From Lewinellaceae bacterium (GTDB lineage Bacteria > Bacteroidota > Bacteroidia > Chitinophagales > Saprospiraceae): 64,000 nucleotides of DNA. The stretch is taken from contig JADJYW010000006.1 in assembly GCA_016719605.1 (NCBI GenBank), forward strand, positions 299,501 through 363,500, in the 5' to 3' direction. Under the pieces are notes generated by a model. It did not search any database and was not told where the DNA came from. It was given only the letters and a program-made list of their open reading frames with translations. Shown here one piece after another: positions 9,508 to 19,975 of this stretch (its first letter is position 1; each line of letters opens with the position of its first letter). Made by a program: the position numbers and the translations under genes.

Positions 9508-9589
9508 GGTTTCTGGTTAGAGGGTTGGAAGGTTTCTGGTTGTGCTAAGCCTTTCAACCAGAAACCTTCCAACCTTCTAACCAGAAACC
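9508..9589. repeat. 35-bp inverted repeat (GGTTGGAAGG family)
   Basis: The arms at 9508-9542 and 9555-9589 are reverse complements with one mismatch in 35, separated by 12 bases. The sequence is built from GGTTGGAAGG and GGTTTCTGGTTAG units. The right arm supplies the last codons and TAG stop of the lipid-kinase gene. A relative lies at 44749-44842. It could act as a bidirectional terminator between the lipid kinase and SUI1 genes. Confidence 0.85.
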
Positions 9590-10518
9590 ATACTCGGTAC
9601 TAAAACCTTCAGGGCTTTGGGTAGTATTTCAAATTCAAGGTCGCCGGGGGATTCGATGCTTTCGCCGTCAATGTGCACAAAGGTGTCGCCTGTACAGGAT
9701 ATTTTCACCCGTTGAGCGGTAAAATGTTCTACAAAACCGGCGTGGTAGAGCCTGCCGTTGAGGCTGGAAGGGATAGCTGCGAAGTATTGCCACCGCGGCA
9801 CATTTTTGAAAATGACTATCGAAAACAGGCCATCGTCCAGGCGGGCATCGGGGGCTATCTGGAAATTGTAGCCGTACATGGGGCCGTTGGCCACCGTGAC
9901 TACAAAGCAGGTTTCAGTGAGGGTGCGGTTCTCGGTTTCGATGGTGCAGGTATGCGGGGTGAAACTCAGACCGGCCCGGATGGATTTGAATAAATAAGGC
10001 AAAAAGCCCCGCCACCGGCTGCCCTGCATTTGTTTGGCCACAAAACCGTCGAAGCCGATACCGGCGAGGTTGACGAAAGGGTGACCGTTGAGCATGCCAC
10101 AGTCTATGGATTTTACAGCCGCAGTATTGAGTTTACGGACAGCCTTGTCCAGATCGCGGCCGTAGCCAAGGTGCATGGCCAAGCCGTTGCCGGAGCCGGC
10201 CGGGATGATGCCGAGGATCGTATCGGTGTGCAGCAGCACGGAAGCCACTTCATTGATGGAGCCGTCGCCACCCACAGCCACTACGATGTCGTAGCCTTCT
10301 GCCTGGGCCTGCCGGGCCAGTTCGGCGGCATGGCCGGCGCGTTCGGTATGCCAGATGCCGTAGATAAATTTTTTGTGGTCAAGGTGCTGTTCAACGCTTT
10401 TGCGGATATGGCGCTGCAGGTTGGTGCCGGCTTTTGGGTTGACGATAAATACAATGCGTTTGGGGCGCAGGATATCCTCCAGAAACGCACTTTTTATAAC
10501 GGGATGTGCTTGTTCCAT
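9577..10518 (-). CDS. Diacylglycerol kinase-family lipid kinase (YegS/DgkB-like)
   Basis: The product of about 313 residues has the DAGK catalytic fold. The motifs are IVFIVNPKAGT at the start, the phosphate-binding VVAVGGDGSINEVAS, IIPAGSGNGLAMHLG, and a C-terminal GPMYGYNFQIAPDARLDDG. It should phosphorylate a membrane lipid such as diacylglycerol or a sphingoid base with ATP; the exact substrate is unknown. I chose the ATG at 10518 because the longer frame extends into the end of rluD. The last codons (MVSG then TAG) lie inside a palindromic repeat, so the natural C-terminus may have been altered by the repeat. It sits 5 bases after the end of the rluD frame and is probably cotranscribed with it. 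Confidence 0.88.
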   Translation of the reverse strand: MEQAHPVIKSAFLEDILRPKRIVFIVNPKAGTNLQRHIRKSVEQHLDHKKFIYGIWHTERAGHAAELARQAQAEGYDIVVAVGGDGSINEVASVLLHTDTILGIIPAGSGNGLAMHLGYGRDLDKAVRKLNTAAVKSIDCGMLNGHPFVNLAGIGFDGFVAKQMQGSRWRGFLPYLFKSIRAGLSFTPHTCTIETENRTLTETCFVVTVANGPMYGYNFQIAPDARLDDGLFSIVIFKNVPRWQYFAAIPSSLNGRLYHAGFVEHFTAQRVKISCTGDTFVHIDGESIESPGDLEFEILPKALKVLVPSMVSG

Positions 10519-10523
10519 CTGTT

Positions 10524-11678
10524 TCACACCTGTTGTTTGCGCGCTTGTACATACTCGCGCCATTTGTCTATCACCGTTTGCATGTCTTTGGGTAATTCCG
10601 ATTCGAAGCGAACGTGCTCGCCGGTGCGCGGGTGCTTGAAACCCAGTACTTTGGCGTGCAGAGCCTGGCGGGGCAGCAGGGCCAGTAACCCCTCGGCAAA
10701 CTGTCGGTATCTGGTGTACAGGGTACCTTTCAGGATTTAATTACCGCCGTAGCGCGGGTCGCCAAACAGGGTGTGCCCGATGTATTTCATGTGCACGCGG
10801 ATTTGGTGCGTGCGCCCGGTTTCCAATTGACACTCAATGAGCGTGGCGTAGTAAAAACGTTCCAGCACCCGCCAGTGGGTCACCGCGTACTTGCCATTTT
10901 CGGCTTCCGGAAACACCATGAATACCTTGCGGTCATTGGGGTTGCGCCCGATATTGCCGATGACGGTACCGGAGTCTTTGGCCGGATCGCCCCACACCAA
11001 AGCCCAGTAGCGCCGCTCAATGGTGTGGTTGAAAAACTGGTTGGCCAAATGTACCATCGCGTACTCTTTTTTAGCCACCACCATCAGACCCGTAGTATCC
11101 TTGTCTATGCGATGCACGATGCCTGCCCGGTCGGCTTCGTTACCCGCCTTGATGGGTAGTTCGCCGAGCTGCTCGCGCAAGTGCCAGGCCACCGCATTCA
11201 CCAAAGTACCGTTGGGGATACCCACGCCGGGATGCACGGCCATGTTGTACGGTTTGTTGACGATCATAACCTCGTCGTCCTCATAAACTATGTCGAGCGG
11301 GATGTTTTGCGGGGCAATGCTGTGCTCTTCCTCCAGGTTTTTCGGCAGCACAATACTGACGTGGTTTCCAGGCTTGACCTTGTAGTTGGGCTTGACGTCG
11401 AGGTTGTTGTCTACTTTCACCGAGCCGGCGCGTATGGCATCCTGCACCTTGCTGCGGGATCGGTTGCTGAGACAATCCATCAGAAACTTGTCCAGCCGGA
11501 CAAGCGATTGTTTCGGGTCGGCTACAAACTCTTGCTGCTCGTACCAATCGTCGCCGCCTTCTTTTTCCGCAGTGCTGTCATTTTCCAAATCGGACTCCTC
11601 CTCGACAATTTCCTGTTCGGCGGCGGCAAACTCCTCGGGTTCGGGTAGCTCGTCCTTATGTTCTTGATCCTGGTTCAT
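10524..11678 (-). CDS. rluD: RluD-type 23S rRNA pseudouridine synthase with in-frame TAA
   Basis: An acidic N-terminus precedes an S4 RNA-binding domain (LDKFLMDCLSNRSRSKVQ). The catalytic domain has HRIDKDTTGLMVVAKK, with the catalytic aspartate in the HRxDxxTxG motif, and TGRTHQIRVHMKYIGHTLFG. RluD converts uridines in helix 69 of 23S rRNA to pseudouridine. The frame is interrupted by TAA at 10737-10739 after GDPRYGGN, but continues in the same frame with ILKGTLYTRYRQF and PRQALHAKVLGFKHP, the conserved family C-terminus, to TGA at 10524-10526. The internal stop therefore looks like an error or nonsense mutation. Without it the protein is about 384 residues, as expected. Confidence 0.88.
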
Positions 11679-11708
11679 GTTCGCTGGTTATATGCAGGCC
11701 GGGGGGCG

Positions 11709-11716
11709 CAAAAGTA
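11709..11716 (-). promoter_or_regulatory. -7 box (TACTTTTG) for rluD
   Basis: TACTTTTG on the minus strand matches TANNTTTG and lies about 30 bases upstream of the rluD ATG at 11678, a fitting place for the promoter of the rluD-lipid kinase pair. Confidence 0.55.
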
Positions 11717-11825
11717 GGGCTAAATTTGGTTTCTTGCGCCCGTCGGCTCGTTCGCGCATTTAAACCCCCGAAAACCTGTCCGTCGGTGCAAAACACAGCA
11801 CGGATTTGGGTGCATGGAGCAACGA

Positions 11826-13327
11826 TCACTGGGCTGTTCCCGCCAACCCCTGCCGGTTGATCTTCCCCGTATCATTTTTCGGCAATGCTTCTAGAAATAC
11901 CACGTTGCGCGGCAACTTGAACCTGGCCAGGTGTGCCCGGCAATGCTCCAGCAGATCGGCTTCGCTTGCCGATTGTCCGGGCTGCTGAACGACAAACGCG
12001 CGGCCCACCTCGCCCCATTTTTCGTCGGAAATACCGATCACGGCCGCTTCGGCTACCGCCGGATGCTGGAGCAGTACGCGCTCCACTTCGGCAGGATACA
12101 CGTTTTCGCCGCCGGAAATGAACATGTTTTTGATACGATCCACGATGTACAGGTAGCCCTCGGCGTCCATGCGGGCCATGTCGCCGCTGTGAAACCAGTC
12201 GTCGCGCAGAGCCGCCGATGTAGCTTCGGGATTGCGCCAGTAACCGGGCGTAACCATCGGGCCGCGCAGGAGCAGTTCGCCGACAGTTTCGGGTTTTGAG
12301 TTTTGAGTTTCGAGTTCGGCTATGCGCACCTGCACATAAAAATTGGGCCTGCCGATGCTGCCTTTTTTGCGCACGGCATCGGATTGGTGCAGGGAGGTCA
12401 GGTTGGGGCCGACCTCCGTCATGCCGTAGCCCTGGCGCACCAATACACCCTTGTCGTGCCAGCGCTCAATGAGCGGAACAGGCATAGGCTCGCCGCCGAC
12501 GATTAGGTAGTGCAGGCTGGAAAAATTCACCCGTACAAAATCCGGTTCGTCGGCCAGCATTTTGAGCATGGTGGGTACGCCCATGAAAAGGGTGCAGCGT
12601 TCCTGTTCCAGCGCCCGAAGCACCGCCGGAGGATCAAATTTTTTGAACAAACAGGTGTAACCGCCGTGGTGCAAAAACGGGGTAACGAGCACATTCCAGC
12701 CGCCCGTGTGGAAGGGAGGCATCACGTTCAATGTCCGGCTTTCGGAGTTGACAATCAATGAAATGGCGGTGTTGATGCTGTTCCAGAACAGCATGCCGTG
12801 GGTGTACAGCGCCCCCTTGGGGAAGCCCGTGGTACCGGAGGTGTAGAGGATAAAATTGGGTCGTTGTCATCCAGTTCCACAGCCGGGAAATGTACGTCGT
12901 CGGGTGTATCGGTGGTTGGAATGGCCCATTCGGCGAAGGCTTCGAGTGCCCAGTAGTGGGGTATTTGGGAAAAAGTTGGGGTGCTTTCCAATAGCAGCCG
13001 GTATTTGGCTTCCGCCAAAACTAAACGCGGTTCGGCATTGCGCAGCAAATAGTCAATCTCCGGCGCCGCCAGCCGGTAGTTGAGTGGCGCCAGAATAAAG
13101 CCGAGTTTTTGAGCAGCAGCAAACAACACGATGTACTCCAGACAGTTCTCCGCCAGCACGGCTACGCGGTCGCCCTTGCCCACACCGTACTCGCGTTGCA
13201 GGTGGTGCGCCAGCCGGTTGCCCAGCCGGTTCAGTTGCCCGTAGGTCAGCGTGCGCCCGGTTTCATATTCCTTGAGGGCCGTTTTCTCCGGGCTGTACAA
13301 GGCCCATTTTGATGTCCAGTCTTTCAT
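11826..13327 (-). CDS. AMP-dependent acyl-CoA synthetase/ligase (one frameshift)
   Basis: About 500 codons encode an ANL-family adenylating enzyme, which activates a carboxylate with ATP and transfers it to CoA. Starting at ATG 13327 (MKDWTSKWALYSPEKTALKE), the protein has GDRVAVLAENCLEY, the P-loop region, VRQGYGMTEVGPNLTSLHQS, YIVDRIKNMFISGGENVYPAEVE and the C-terminal catalytic lysine in KNDTGKINR. Near 12857 one A is missing, so DPIL runs into a wrong frame; adding it restores ILYTSGTTG. The neighbouring minus-strand ketoacyl synthase suggests the acyl product may be condensed. Substrate specificity cannot be read from the sequence; medium- or long-chain fatty acids are the usual guess for this branch. 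Confidence 0.88.
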
Positions 13328-13340
13328 TTTTTTGTGTTTA

Positions 13341-14333
13341 CTACATGCGAAACGCCGCGCTTGCAAACGCCAGCCCGCCGCCGGAGCCGATAAAAAAACA
13401 CAAATCTCCGGGTTTTACCCGGCCTTGTTCCCAGGCTTCGTTGAACGCCATGGGAATACAAGCCGAGCCGGTGTAGCCGTAGCGGTGCATGATCGTCGTG
13501 GCGCGCTCGCGGGGTACGCCGAGGCGGTCGAGGGTTTCCCAAATACTGTTGATATTGATTTGGGTAATGAAATAGTGCTGCGCATCCTGCGGCGTGGCGC
13601 CGATGCGCCGGCAAAGCGTTTGGACCATATCGGCCCAGGTTTCCGGGTTGAGTTCCTTGGGAAATTTCCGAACAAACTGCAACTGGTGCTCGTGTCGGGC
13701 GAGTATTTCCGGGGTTACCGGCTGATGCGTACCGCCGCCGTAAATTCCCATCCAGGTGCTGTACTCGCCCATCGTGCGCAGTTCGCCGGCGAGAAAGCCG
13801 CGCTGCCCGGCGTTTTCCTCGGCGCGCAGCACCACAGCACCGGCTCCATCGGCAAAAAGCGTCACGGTCTTTTTATCCGTCATGTTCAGGTACTTGCTCA
13901 TGGCATAGCCGCCAAGTACCAGCACATGCCGATACTGCTCGTCGGCGCGGATGTACTTGGCCCCGATATCGAGCGCGGTGACGAAACCCGCGCAGGCGGT
14001 ATTGATATCAAATGTGCCTGCTCGCCGGGCGCCGAGGCGGTGCTGCAGCACGGCGGCCGTGGACGGCGAAACATACTCCGGGGTATCGGTCGAGAGCACA
14101 ATCAGGTCGAGGTCGGCAGCGTTCAGACCCGCGCGTTCGAGCGCGAGGCGGGCAGCCCGTTCGCACAGGTCGGCAGTGGACTCGTCAGGGCGGCACCAGC
14201 GACGCTCGTGAATATGTACGTTTTCGCGCAGCCAGGTATCCACGTCCTCCCCGAGCAGGTCGTTGAAGTACTGGTTGGTCATGACACGCTCCGGGGCGTA
14301 GGCGGCTATGGAGGCGATGGTGGCGTTTCGCAT
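13341..14333 (-). CDS. 3-oxoacyl-ACP synthase III family protein with altered catalytic residues
   Basis: The 330-residue protein has the two-domain KAS III thiolase fold. The active cysteine is Cys114 in DINTACAGFVTALD and the GDxxF-like GSGGG end is present. In FabH the cysteine works with His and Asn in PHQAN and GNTSAAS. Here the aligned segments read FITQININSI (Thr257 at the His position) and RYGYTGSACIP (Tyr287 at the Asn position), so the canonical Cys-His-Asn triad is not preserved. KAS III-like enzymes of secondary lipid pathways vary in this way. It lies 13 bases upstream of the acyl-CoA ligase in the same direction, so the two probably form one operon that activates and extends or transfers an acyl group. 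The gene is intact. Confidence 0.88.
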   Translation of the reverse strand: MRNATIASIAAYAPERVMTNQYFNDLLGEDVDTWLRENVHIHERRWCRPDESTADLCERAARLALERAGLNAADLDLIVLSTDTPEYVSPSTAAVLQHRLGARRAGTFDINTACAGFVTALDIGAKYIRADEQYRHVLVLGGYAMSKYLNMTDKKTVTLFADGAGAVVLRAEENAGQRGFLAGELRTMGEYSTWMGIYGGGTHQPVTPEILARHEHQLQFVRKFPKELNPETWADMVQTLCRRIGATPQDAQHYFITQININSIWETLDRLGVPRERATTIMHRYGYTGSACIPMAFNEAWEQGRVKPGDLCFFIGSGGGLAFASAAFRM

Positions 14334-14348
14334 GAAGTTGGATGTTTG

Positions 14349-14472
14349 TTCACCGCAGAGACGCGGAGACGCGGAGTTTTGAAAATTAAACCACGGAGAC
14401 GCGAAGGCCCGGTGTTTTCGTGAATTCCTACTGGTACAAAAACACCGCGTCTCCGCGTCTCCGCGGTGAAAT
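14349..14472. repeat. Palindromic GCAGAGACGC-family repeat
   Basis: The left arm (ACCGCAGAGACGCGGAGACG, near 14352) and the right arm (CGTCTCCGCGTCTCCGCGGT, near 14447) are near-perfect reverse complements around a central partial copy. The element fills the gap between the ketoacyl synthase start and the TonB-receptor stop. The same family occurs at 63003-63290. Confidence 0.85.
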
Positions 14473-14473
14473 A

Positions 14474-17040
14474 CTACCCGCGCTTGATCCCCGGCAGGTT
14501 TACCTTGAACTCCACCGAGTACAGCGGTTTGATGGCCGGCGAAGCCACAAACTCGCGTACTTCCTGGTTCAGGATATTGACCACCTGGGCCGAAACGGTG
14601 TAGCGTTTGGCAAAGGTGTACCCTACGCCGAGGTCAAGATTGAAAAAGCCACCCAGCGGGCCATTGTTGAAGGACGTACCGACGCGCTTGTTCTCGATCA
14701 CCGGCATGCCGCCGTAAATCAGTGCCTCGTTCGTTTTGGCCGCTACATTGATGCCGGAGAAGAAGTCGTATTCGGCTACCCAGCGGCCAAAGGCTGTGGC
14801 GAAGAATCCGCCCTTGTTGTAGGTCAATCCCAATCCGATCTTGTGCTCGGGCGTGTTGAGGGGCAGGTCACTTTCATTCACCTTGCCGTCGCGGTTGCCG
14901 TCGTTTTTCGGGTCGTCAGTGTCAATGTCGTAGCCGAAATACGAGTAGTTCAGCGTGCCGGTCAGGCCTTTCGCCAGGTCTACATTCAGTCCTAAATCAA
15001 AACCGTAGGTATTTACCTGAACAAAATTGACGTAGGACAAAACCAAGTCGGCGCCGCGGTTGCCGTCGGGCATCGGCACCACGCCGATGAAGTTGGCAAT
15101 GTCCTCTTCGCCGCGTTGGATCACATAGCCGCGATACTGCTGGATGTTCGGTGTGGCCGGGTTGTTGTCGTGGTCCACCAGCGCGCCACGATCGGTGCCG
15201 ATATTGATGGATGGGCTCAGGAAGTTTTCCGACATGTTGTAATACACGTTTGCGTCGAGATAGACCTTCTTGCCGATCTGTGCTTTGTAACCCAATTCTA
15301 TGGTCTTGATTTTTTCAACTTTGAGTTTCTCCACCGTGTACTCGTCGGTGACGGCGCCGGTAGTCATGTCAAATTCCCGGACAGTGAAACCGGGGCTGTT
15401 ACCCAGCAACAAACCGCCGAAGATATTGGCCTCGAGGTTGAGGATGGTCGGCGCAGCAATGCCCTCGCCGTAGGTCAGGCGCAGCGCGCTGTTGTCGGTG
15501 GTGTACACCAGGGCGCCTTTTGGGATGAAGTTGAAGCCGTACAGGTCGTGGTTGTCGGCACGCGCAGCCACTACAGCACGCAGGCGGTTGCCAAATTTGC
15601 GCTCCAGTTGCAGGTACCCGCCAATTTGGGCAATCTCGATGTCGCCGTTTTTGTCCAACAAATAGGTGTTGTTGCTACCGGCTACATCGCGCTGGTACTG
15701 CGCGCCCACGATAAAATCGGCTATTTTTCCCAACGAGTTGTTGTACTGCACCTCCCCGTTCAGGCGGTTGGATTTGTCCTGGAACAAGGCGCCGCGCGGA
15801 AACTCCAGCCCGAAAGCCGCCTGCGTTGCAAGTGATTTTTCCCGGGCTACGGCCTCCGTAGCACCGGCCGTTATGTGCGACCAGTAGTTCACCGTCCGGC
15901 GGTTCATGGCGTAGGTGGAATCGGTGCTGCTCATCGTGTAGTACAGGTTGGCAAAGAAACGCGGCGACACGAACCGGCCCTGGAACCAGTGTACCTGCCA
16001 GTCGCGGATTTGGTTGCGGCCGGCATTGGTGTTGCCGATGTTGTTGCTGTTGCTGCCGCCGTACCCGGCGATGATGGTGGAGGTCTCGTTCAGGCTGTAG
16101 TACAGTTGGGCCTCGCCGCGCAGCGAATTGAAATCACGGTCGAGCAGATACTCGGGGTAGGCGGCTGCGCCGGAATACACCGTGTCCACAAAATCAAACT
16201 CGGTGCCTTGCGTGTACTCCCCGCTGATCTTGAACGCGAATTTGTCGTTCAGTTTCATGGCGTGGCGCAGGCGGCCGGTGAGCACGTTTTGATTGCCGGC
16301 GCCTATGGCGACAGTGGTACCCTCCGAGGTGCGCGGGTCTTTGGTGATGGTATTGATCAAACCGTTGTGCGCATTCGGGCCATACAGCGCCGACGACGGG
16401 CCAAGAATAACCTCGATACGCTCGATGTCTTCTTTGACCGTGGTGCTGAGTGCGCCCAGCGGCAGGCCGGTAGCGATGAGCGAAGAGAAACGGTTATCGT
16501 TGATTTGCAGGTTTTTCGGATTGAACGCGCTGTTGAAACCGCGGGCATTCACCCCGATACCCAGCACGCCGGAACGAACATAGTCCAGGCCTTTTTGGCG
16601 GCCCAGCAGTTCGGCCACGTTGAAGGAGGGCAGTTCGGCAATGGCTTTGGCGTTCACCACCGAAATAGTAGCCGGCGCGTTGGTCAGTTTCTCGGCACGG
16701 CGCGAAGCCGATACGACCACCTCGCTGCCGCGGATGCCCGTGGCTTCGAGGGCCACGTTGGCGGTGGTCGTTTGGCCGGCGATCACCGTCACCGTTTCGG
16801 TGGCGGTTTGGTAGCCGATGTACGAGATGAGCAGGGTGCGGGTGCCGGCGTCCACCGAAAGGGTGAACATGCCGTTGCGGTCGGTAGCCGCGCCGCCCGT
16901 GGCGCCGTCCACGATGACGGTTGCGCCCGCAAGTGTTTCTCGGTGGAGGTGTCCGTCACTTTTCCAGTGACGGTGCCGCGCTGGGCAAACAGCCCGAGGG
17001 CAAACAGGATCAAAAGCAGTGTTGTAAACAGGGACTTCAT
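14474..17040 (-). CDS. TonB-dependent receptor with carboxypeptidase-regulatory N-domain (one frameshift)
   Basis: The protein of about 855 residues starts at ATG 17040 with a signal peptide (MKSLFTTLLLILFALGLFAQ). A CarboxypepD_reg-like domain (ATDRNGMFTLSVDAGTRTLL), a TonB plug (VVVSASRRAEKLTNAPATIS, IERIEVILGPSSALYGPNA) and a 22-stranded-barrel region follow. Such receptors import siderophores, vitamins or glycans through the outer membrane using ExbBD-TonB energy. The substrate is unknown and no SusD partner is adjacent. The start is in a different frame from the rest: one G is missing near 16934, where EKHL should read on into AGATVIVDGA. The palindromic repeat just downstream may terminate it. 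Confidence 0.9.
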
Positions 17041-17173
17041 AGCATGGAGTGGTTGAGCGATGTGTGAGATATTGTTTTTTTTGACAAAAAGACGACCCCG
17101 ACGCACCTGTGCGCGTCGCCATGGAATGCACCGCGCCGCCCGGAACAGCAGGGTGCAATGCCGGAAATACGGA

Positions 17174-18112
17174 TTACTCCTCCAGAAATTCGCGGATAGC
17201 CTGATTGGTTGCTGCGGCCTGTTCCCACTGGACAAAATGCCCGGCTTTGGGCAACAGACGCAACCGGCTACCCGGAATACCGGACTGCGCCAGATTGGCA
17301 ATATGAAGCGTGTTTTGTGTTTTGTGCAAAATCGGGTTGGGGATAAGCGCGTCGTTTTCCCCAAAAATAACCAGCGTCGGAAGGGCAATTTCCCCCAAAC
17401 GCCCGAACACCGGCTCGTCGAGCATGGCCGCCACGCACTTCGGTATCATGTGGCACCAGCCGTCATACTCCGCTGTTTCCCGCAGGGAAAGCCGGTCTTC
17501 GTACATAGACTCCGCGTCCTCTGGCCATTGGTAAAAATTGATCAGGAAATTTTTGCGGATTTGCTCCGGGGGTGTGTTTTTGACCACCTCCGGCGTATAC
17601 ACCATTTTCAACCAGGTGGCCTCGGCCTCGCTGAACGTCTCGATACCTGCCGGCGCGATTAAAATCAATTTTTTTACCGAACCGGTATCCCGCAGCGCGG
17701 CCGTCAGGGCAATTTGCCCGCCCATGGAGTGGCCCGCCAGCACGACGTTTTGCAGGTCGAGCGCTGTGCAAAATTCGAGCACTTGATCGGCAAAAAAGGC
17801 CATGCCGAACGGGTAGTCGCTCTTGCTCGATTTCCCGTAGCCGGGCAAATCGAGCGCTACGCAGCGGTAGTGTGCGCTCAGGCTGTCTGCATTGTGTTGC
17901 CAAGCCTTGAGATTAGTGCCCAAACCATGCACAAATACCAGCGTGAACGGACCATTGCCCCGGTCTGTGTAGGCGATTTTCGTGCCGCCGGGCAGTGCAA
18001 TTGTCCTGGTGTCGGAAGGGTAGGGGATATCTTCCATGCTCTTAGTTTGGGCCGCCAAAAGGGTAGTCGCAAGGGTGAAAAAGATGGTTGCTACGCGTTG
18101 TTTGGTGTGCAT
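17174..18112 (-). CDS. Secreted alpha/beta-hydrolase
   Basis: The 312-residue protein has an N-terminal signal peptide (residues 1-21, ending LLAAQ) and an alpha/beta-hydrolase fold. The oxyanion-hole segment is FVHGLGTNLKAW, the nucleophile is Ser129 in LAGHSMGGQIA, the acid is Asp in FGENDALIPN and the base is His in KAGHFVQWEQ. The catalytic triad is complete. It is probably an esterase or lipase-like enzyme acting in the periplasm or outside; the substrate is unknown. It starts 4 bases after the end of the symporter frame and precedes the TonB-receptor gene, all on the same strand, so a transport-linked function is possible. Confidence 0.88.
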   Translation of the reverse strand: MHTKQRVATIFFTLATTLLAAQTKSMEDIPYPSDTRTIALPGGTKIAYTDRGNGPFTLVFVHGLGTNLKAWQHNADSLSAHYRCVALDLPGYGKSSKSDYPFGMAFFADQVLEFCTALDLQNVVLAGHSMGGQIALTAALRDTGSVKKLILIAPAGIETFSEAEATWLKMVYTPEVVKNTPPEQIRKNFLINFYQWPEDAESMYEDRLSLRETAEYDGWCHMIPKCVAAMLDEPVFGRLGEIALPTLVIFGENDALIPNPILHKTQNTLHIANLAQSGIPGSRLRLLPKAGHFVQWEQAAATNQAIREFLEE

Positions 18113-18116
18113 GTTG

Positions 18117-19605
18117 TTATTTTGAACGCTGCCCGAGGTGAAATAAAAAACCTACCACCACCGAGCTCAATATCGCCAGTGCCGAGGCCACTGCCGGGTT
18201 GCGCACCGCGCCGCTCGTGTAGGGCGTAAGTCGCCGTAATAGACCGCGAAATGCACCACGACTGCTGTGACTGAAGCTGCTGCCACGGCCCGAACAGGGG
18301 TGTTTTTGAAAAAAATACAGAACAATACCGGCACGAACGCCGCCGAAAAAAAGGCATAAACCCCGTTTTGAGCGAGAATAGCCACACTCAGGTTGGGGTG
18401 CAACAACTGGTCATAACTCCAGAGTATGGAAACTGCGGCCAGCGCCACGATAATGCCCTTGTTCAGCCAAGCCAGCCGACGAAGCCGCTGCTCGCCGTCG
18501 CCAAGTCGGTTGCCTGTCAGATGGCCGATCAAGTCGGCTGTGATGGTGGTGGAGAGCGACTGGATCAGACCTTCCAGCGTGGAAAGCCCGGCCGAGAGCA
18601 GCCCGAGCAGCACCAGCAGCCCCGCGCCCAGCGGAAAACGGCCACCACATACGCCGGGACAATACCGTCCATTTTCAGCGCCGTGCCGTCCACGGCCAGG
18701 TCGGGAAATTGCAAACGGGCGTAAAAGCCAACGAAAAGCACCGAAAAAAACACGATTTCTGCGAGAATACCGACCAGCAAATAGCGGCTCACATCGCGGG
18801 CATCGCGCAGCATCAGGGAGCGGGTCACGATGTGCGGCTGACAAACGATGGCCACGCCCACTACGAAATTGCAAAAGGCTACCTCGAACCAGTCGCGGAA
18901 CAAGGCGCTCTTCGGATTCACCGGTTGTGTCAGCAGGGGGTCTATCGTGGATAATTTTTCCCAAAAACCTGCAAAGCCCCCCTCGAAATACGCCAGGCCC
19001 GAGCCGAGCATCACGAAAGCCACAATCAGCATCAGCACCGCCTGTATCGTATTGGTATAGATCAGGGAATTGGCGCCGCCAAACATCATGTAGCCAAAAA
19101 CAAAAAGTACCAGCCCCACCAGTACCGGCAATTCTCCGGCGCCCAATGCCGAAGCGATCACCTTGGTGAGGCCCACGCAGATCAGCACCACAAATGTGAG
19201 CAGCAGCAATGAAAGCACCGCAAACCACAGTCCAAGTGCCGGACTCTCGTAGCGTTTGTTCATCCACTGCGACAGGGTGAGTGCGTTTACATTGGCGCCA
19301 TATTGCCGGAAACTGCGGGTGAGCACGATGAGCGAACCGATCAGCCCGATAGGCAAAATTACGCTCATGGCTAAAAAAGCGCTCCAGCCGTACAGCGCTA
19401 CAAAACCGGGGTTGATAATAAACGTAGCAGCGCTGGTCACACTGGCCGCCAGCGACAACCCGACCACAACCGGCGAAAAGCGCTGACTGCCCACCGCGTA
19501 GTCGGCCAACGAGCGTGTGCGGCGTGCGGCGCGTACCACAAAAAACAACAATACAGCGGCGTAAGCCGTGAGAAGAAGTGTTGTTGCTATTGCGCGGTTG
19601 TCCAT
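18117..19605 (-). CDS. Sodium:solute symporter family transporter (two frameshifts)
   Basis: About 496 codons encode an SSS-family transporter with many hydrophobic helices. It begins MDNRAIATTLLLTAYAAVLL and contains the family-typical SLAASVTSAATFIINPGFVA and FGGANSLIYTNTIQA. Two one-base breaks divide it. One near 18640 lies before LGLLSAGLSTLEGLIQSLS. The other near 18222 lies after VVVHFAVYYG; restoring frame gives a plausible last helix (SALAILSSVVVGFLFHLG) ending at TAA 18117-18119. SSS members couple sodium entry to uptake of sugars, amino acids, acetate or vitamins; this one's substrate cannot be told. The downstream hydrolase begins 4 bases later. Confidence 0.88.
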
Positions 19606-19975
19606 GTTCCGATACGAAATTTGGTAGCCGGGTGCCCCGGAATTCGGCCCAATGTAGAGCGCCCTCCTGTTTCGCAGCGCCGGAAATAGTTGCTTTCGGC
19701 CAAACGCACGGATGTTTTTCAGCCTTGACTTTCAGCCGATTTTTAGTCGGAGCAACCTGTTGTTTCCAAAAAAAACAACATGAAACAAAAACAAAGGCGC
19801 TGAAAGTCAGTCATTTCCAAAATTGGACAAAGGGCTGTTCGCTGGAAGGATGTTTTGGAAAAATCCCGGTTGACCGGACAAATCTGCGGAATCTGGAAAA
19901 CGAACATTGGGTGCGGGCGACCGCCATACTTTTGTCCCAATCGAAATAATCGAAGCAATCGAAATAATTGAATCT
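19606..19975. other. Intergenic region between divergent genes
   Basis: No gene was recognised between the symporter (minus) and the reductase (plus). It contains an 11-bp inverted repeat TGACTTTCAGC/GCTGAAAGTCA at 19726-19736 and 19799-19809, a smaller poly-A hairpin between those arms, and a TACTTTTG box near its right end. Confidence 0.6.
19927..19934 (+). promoter_or_regulatory. -7 box (TACTTTTG) for the short-chain reductase
   Basis: TACTTTTG matches TANNTTTG and lies 41 bases before the ATG at 19976. The leader that follows is an imperfect repeat of TCGAAATAATCGAA units. Confidence 0.5.

Noticed and set aside
9330..10739. Reassignment of TAA as a sense codon
   Set aside because: Several intact genes in the window terminate with TAA and the following sequence is non-coding, so the standard code is in use.
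13251..14423. A 390-codon plus-strand ORF opposite the ketoacyl synthase
   Set aside because: The minus-strand frame is a clear KAS III; the opposite product is unstructured and without a family.
15875..17056. A 393-codon plus-strand ORF opposite the TonB receptor
   Set aside because: It mirrors the TonB-receptor gene and its His/Val/Gly-rich product has no motif; it is a shadow.
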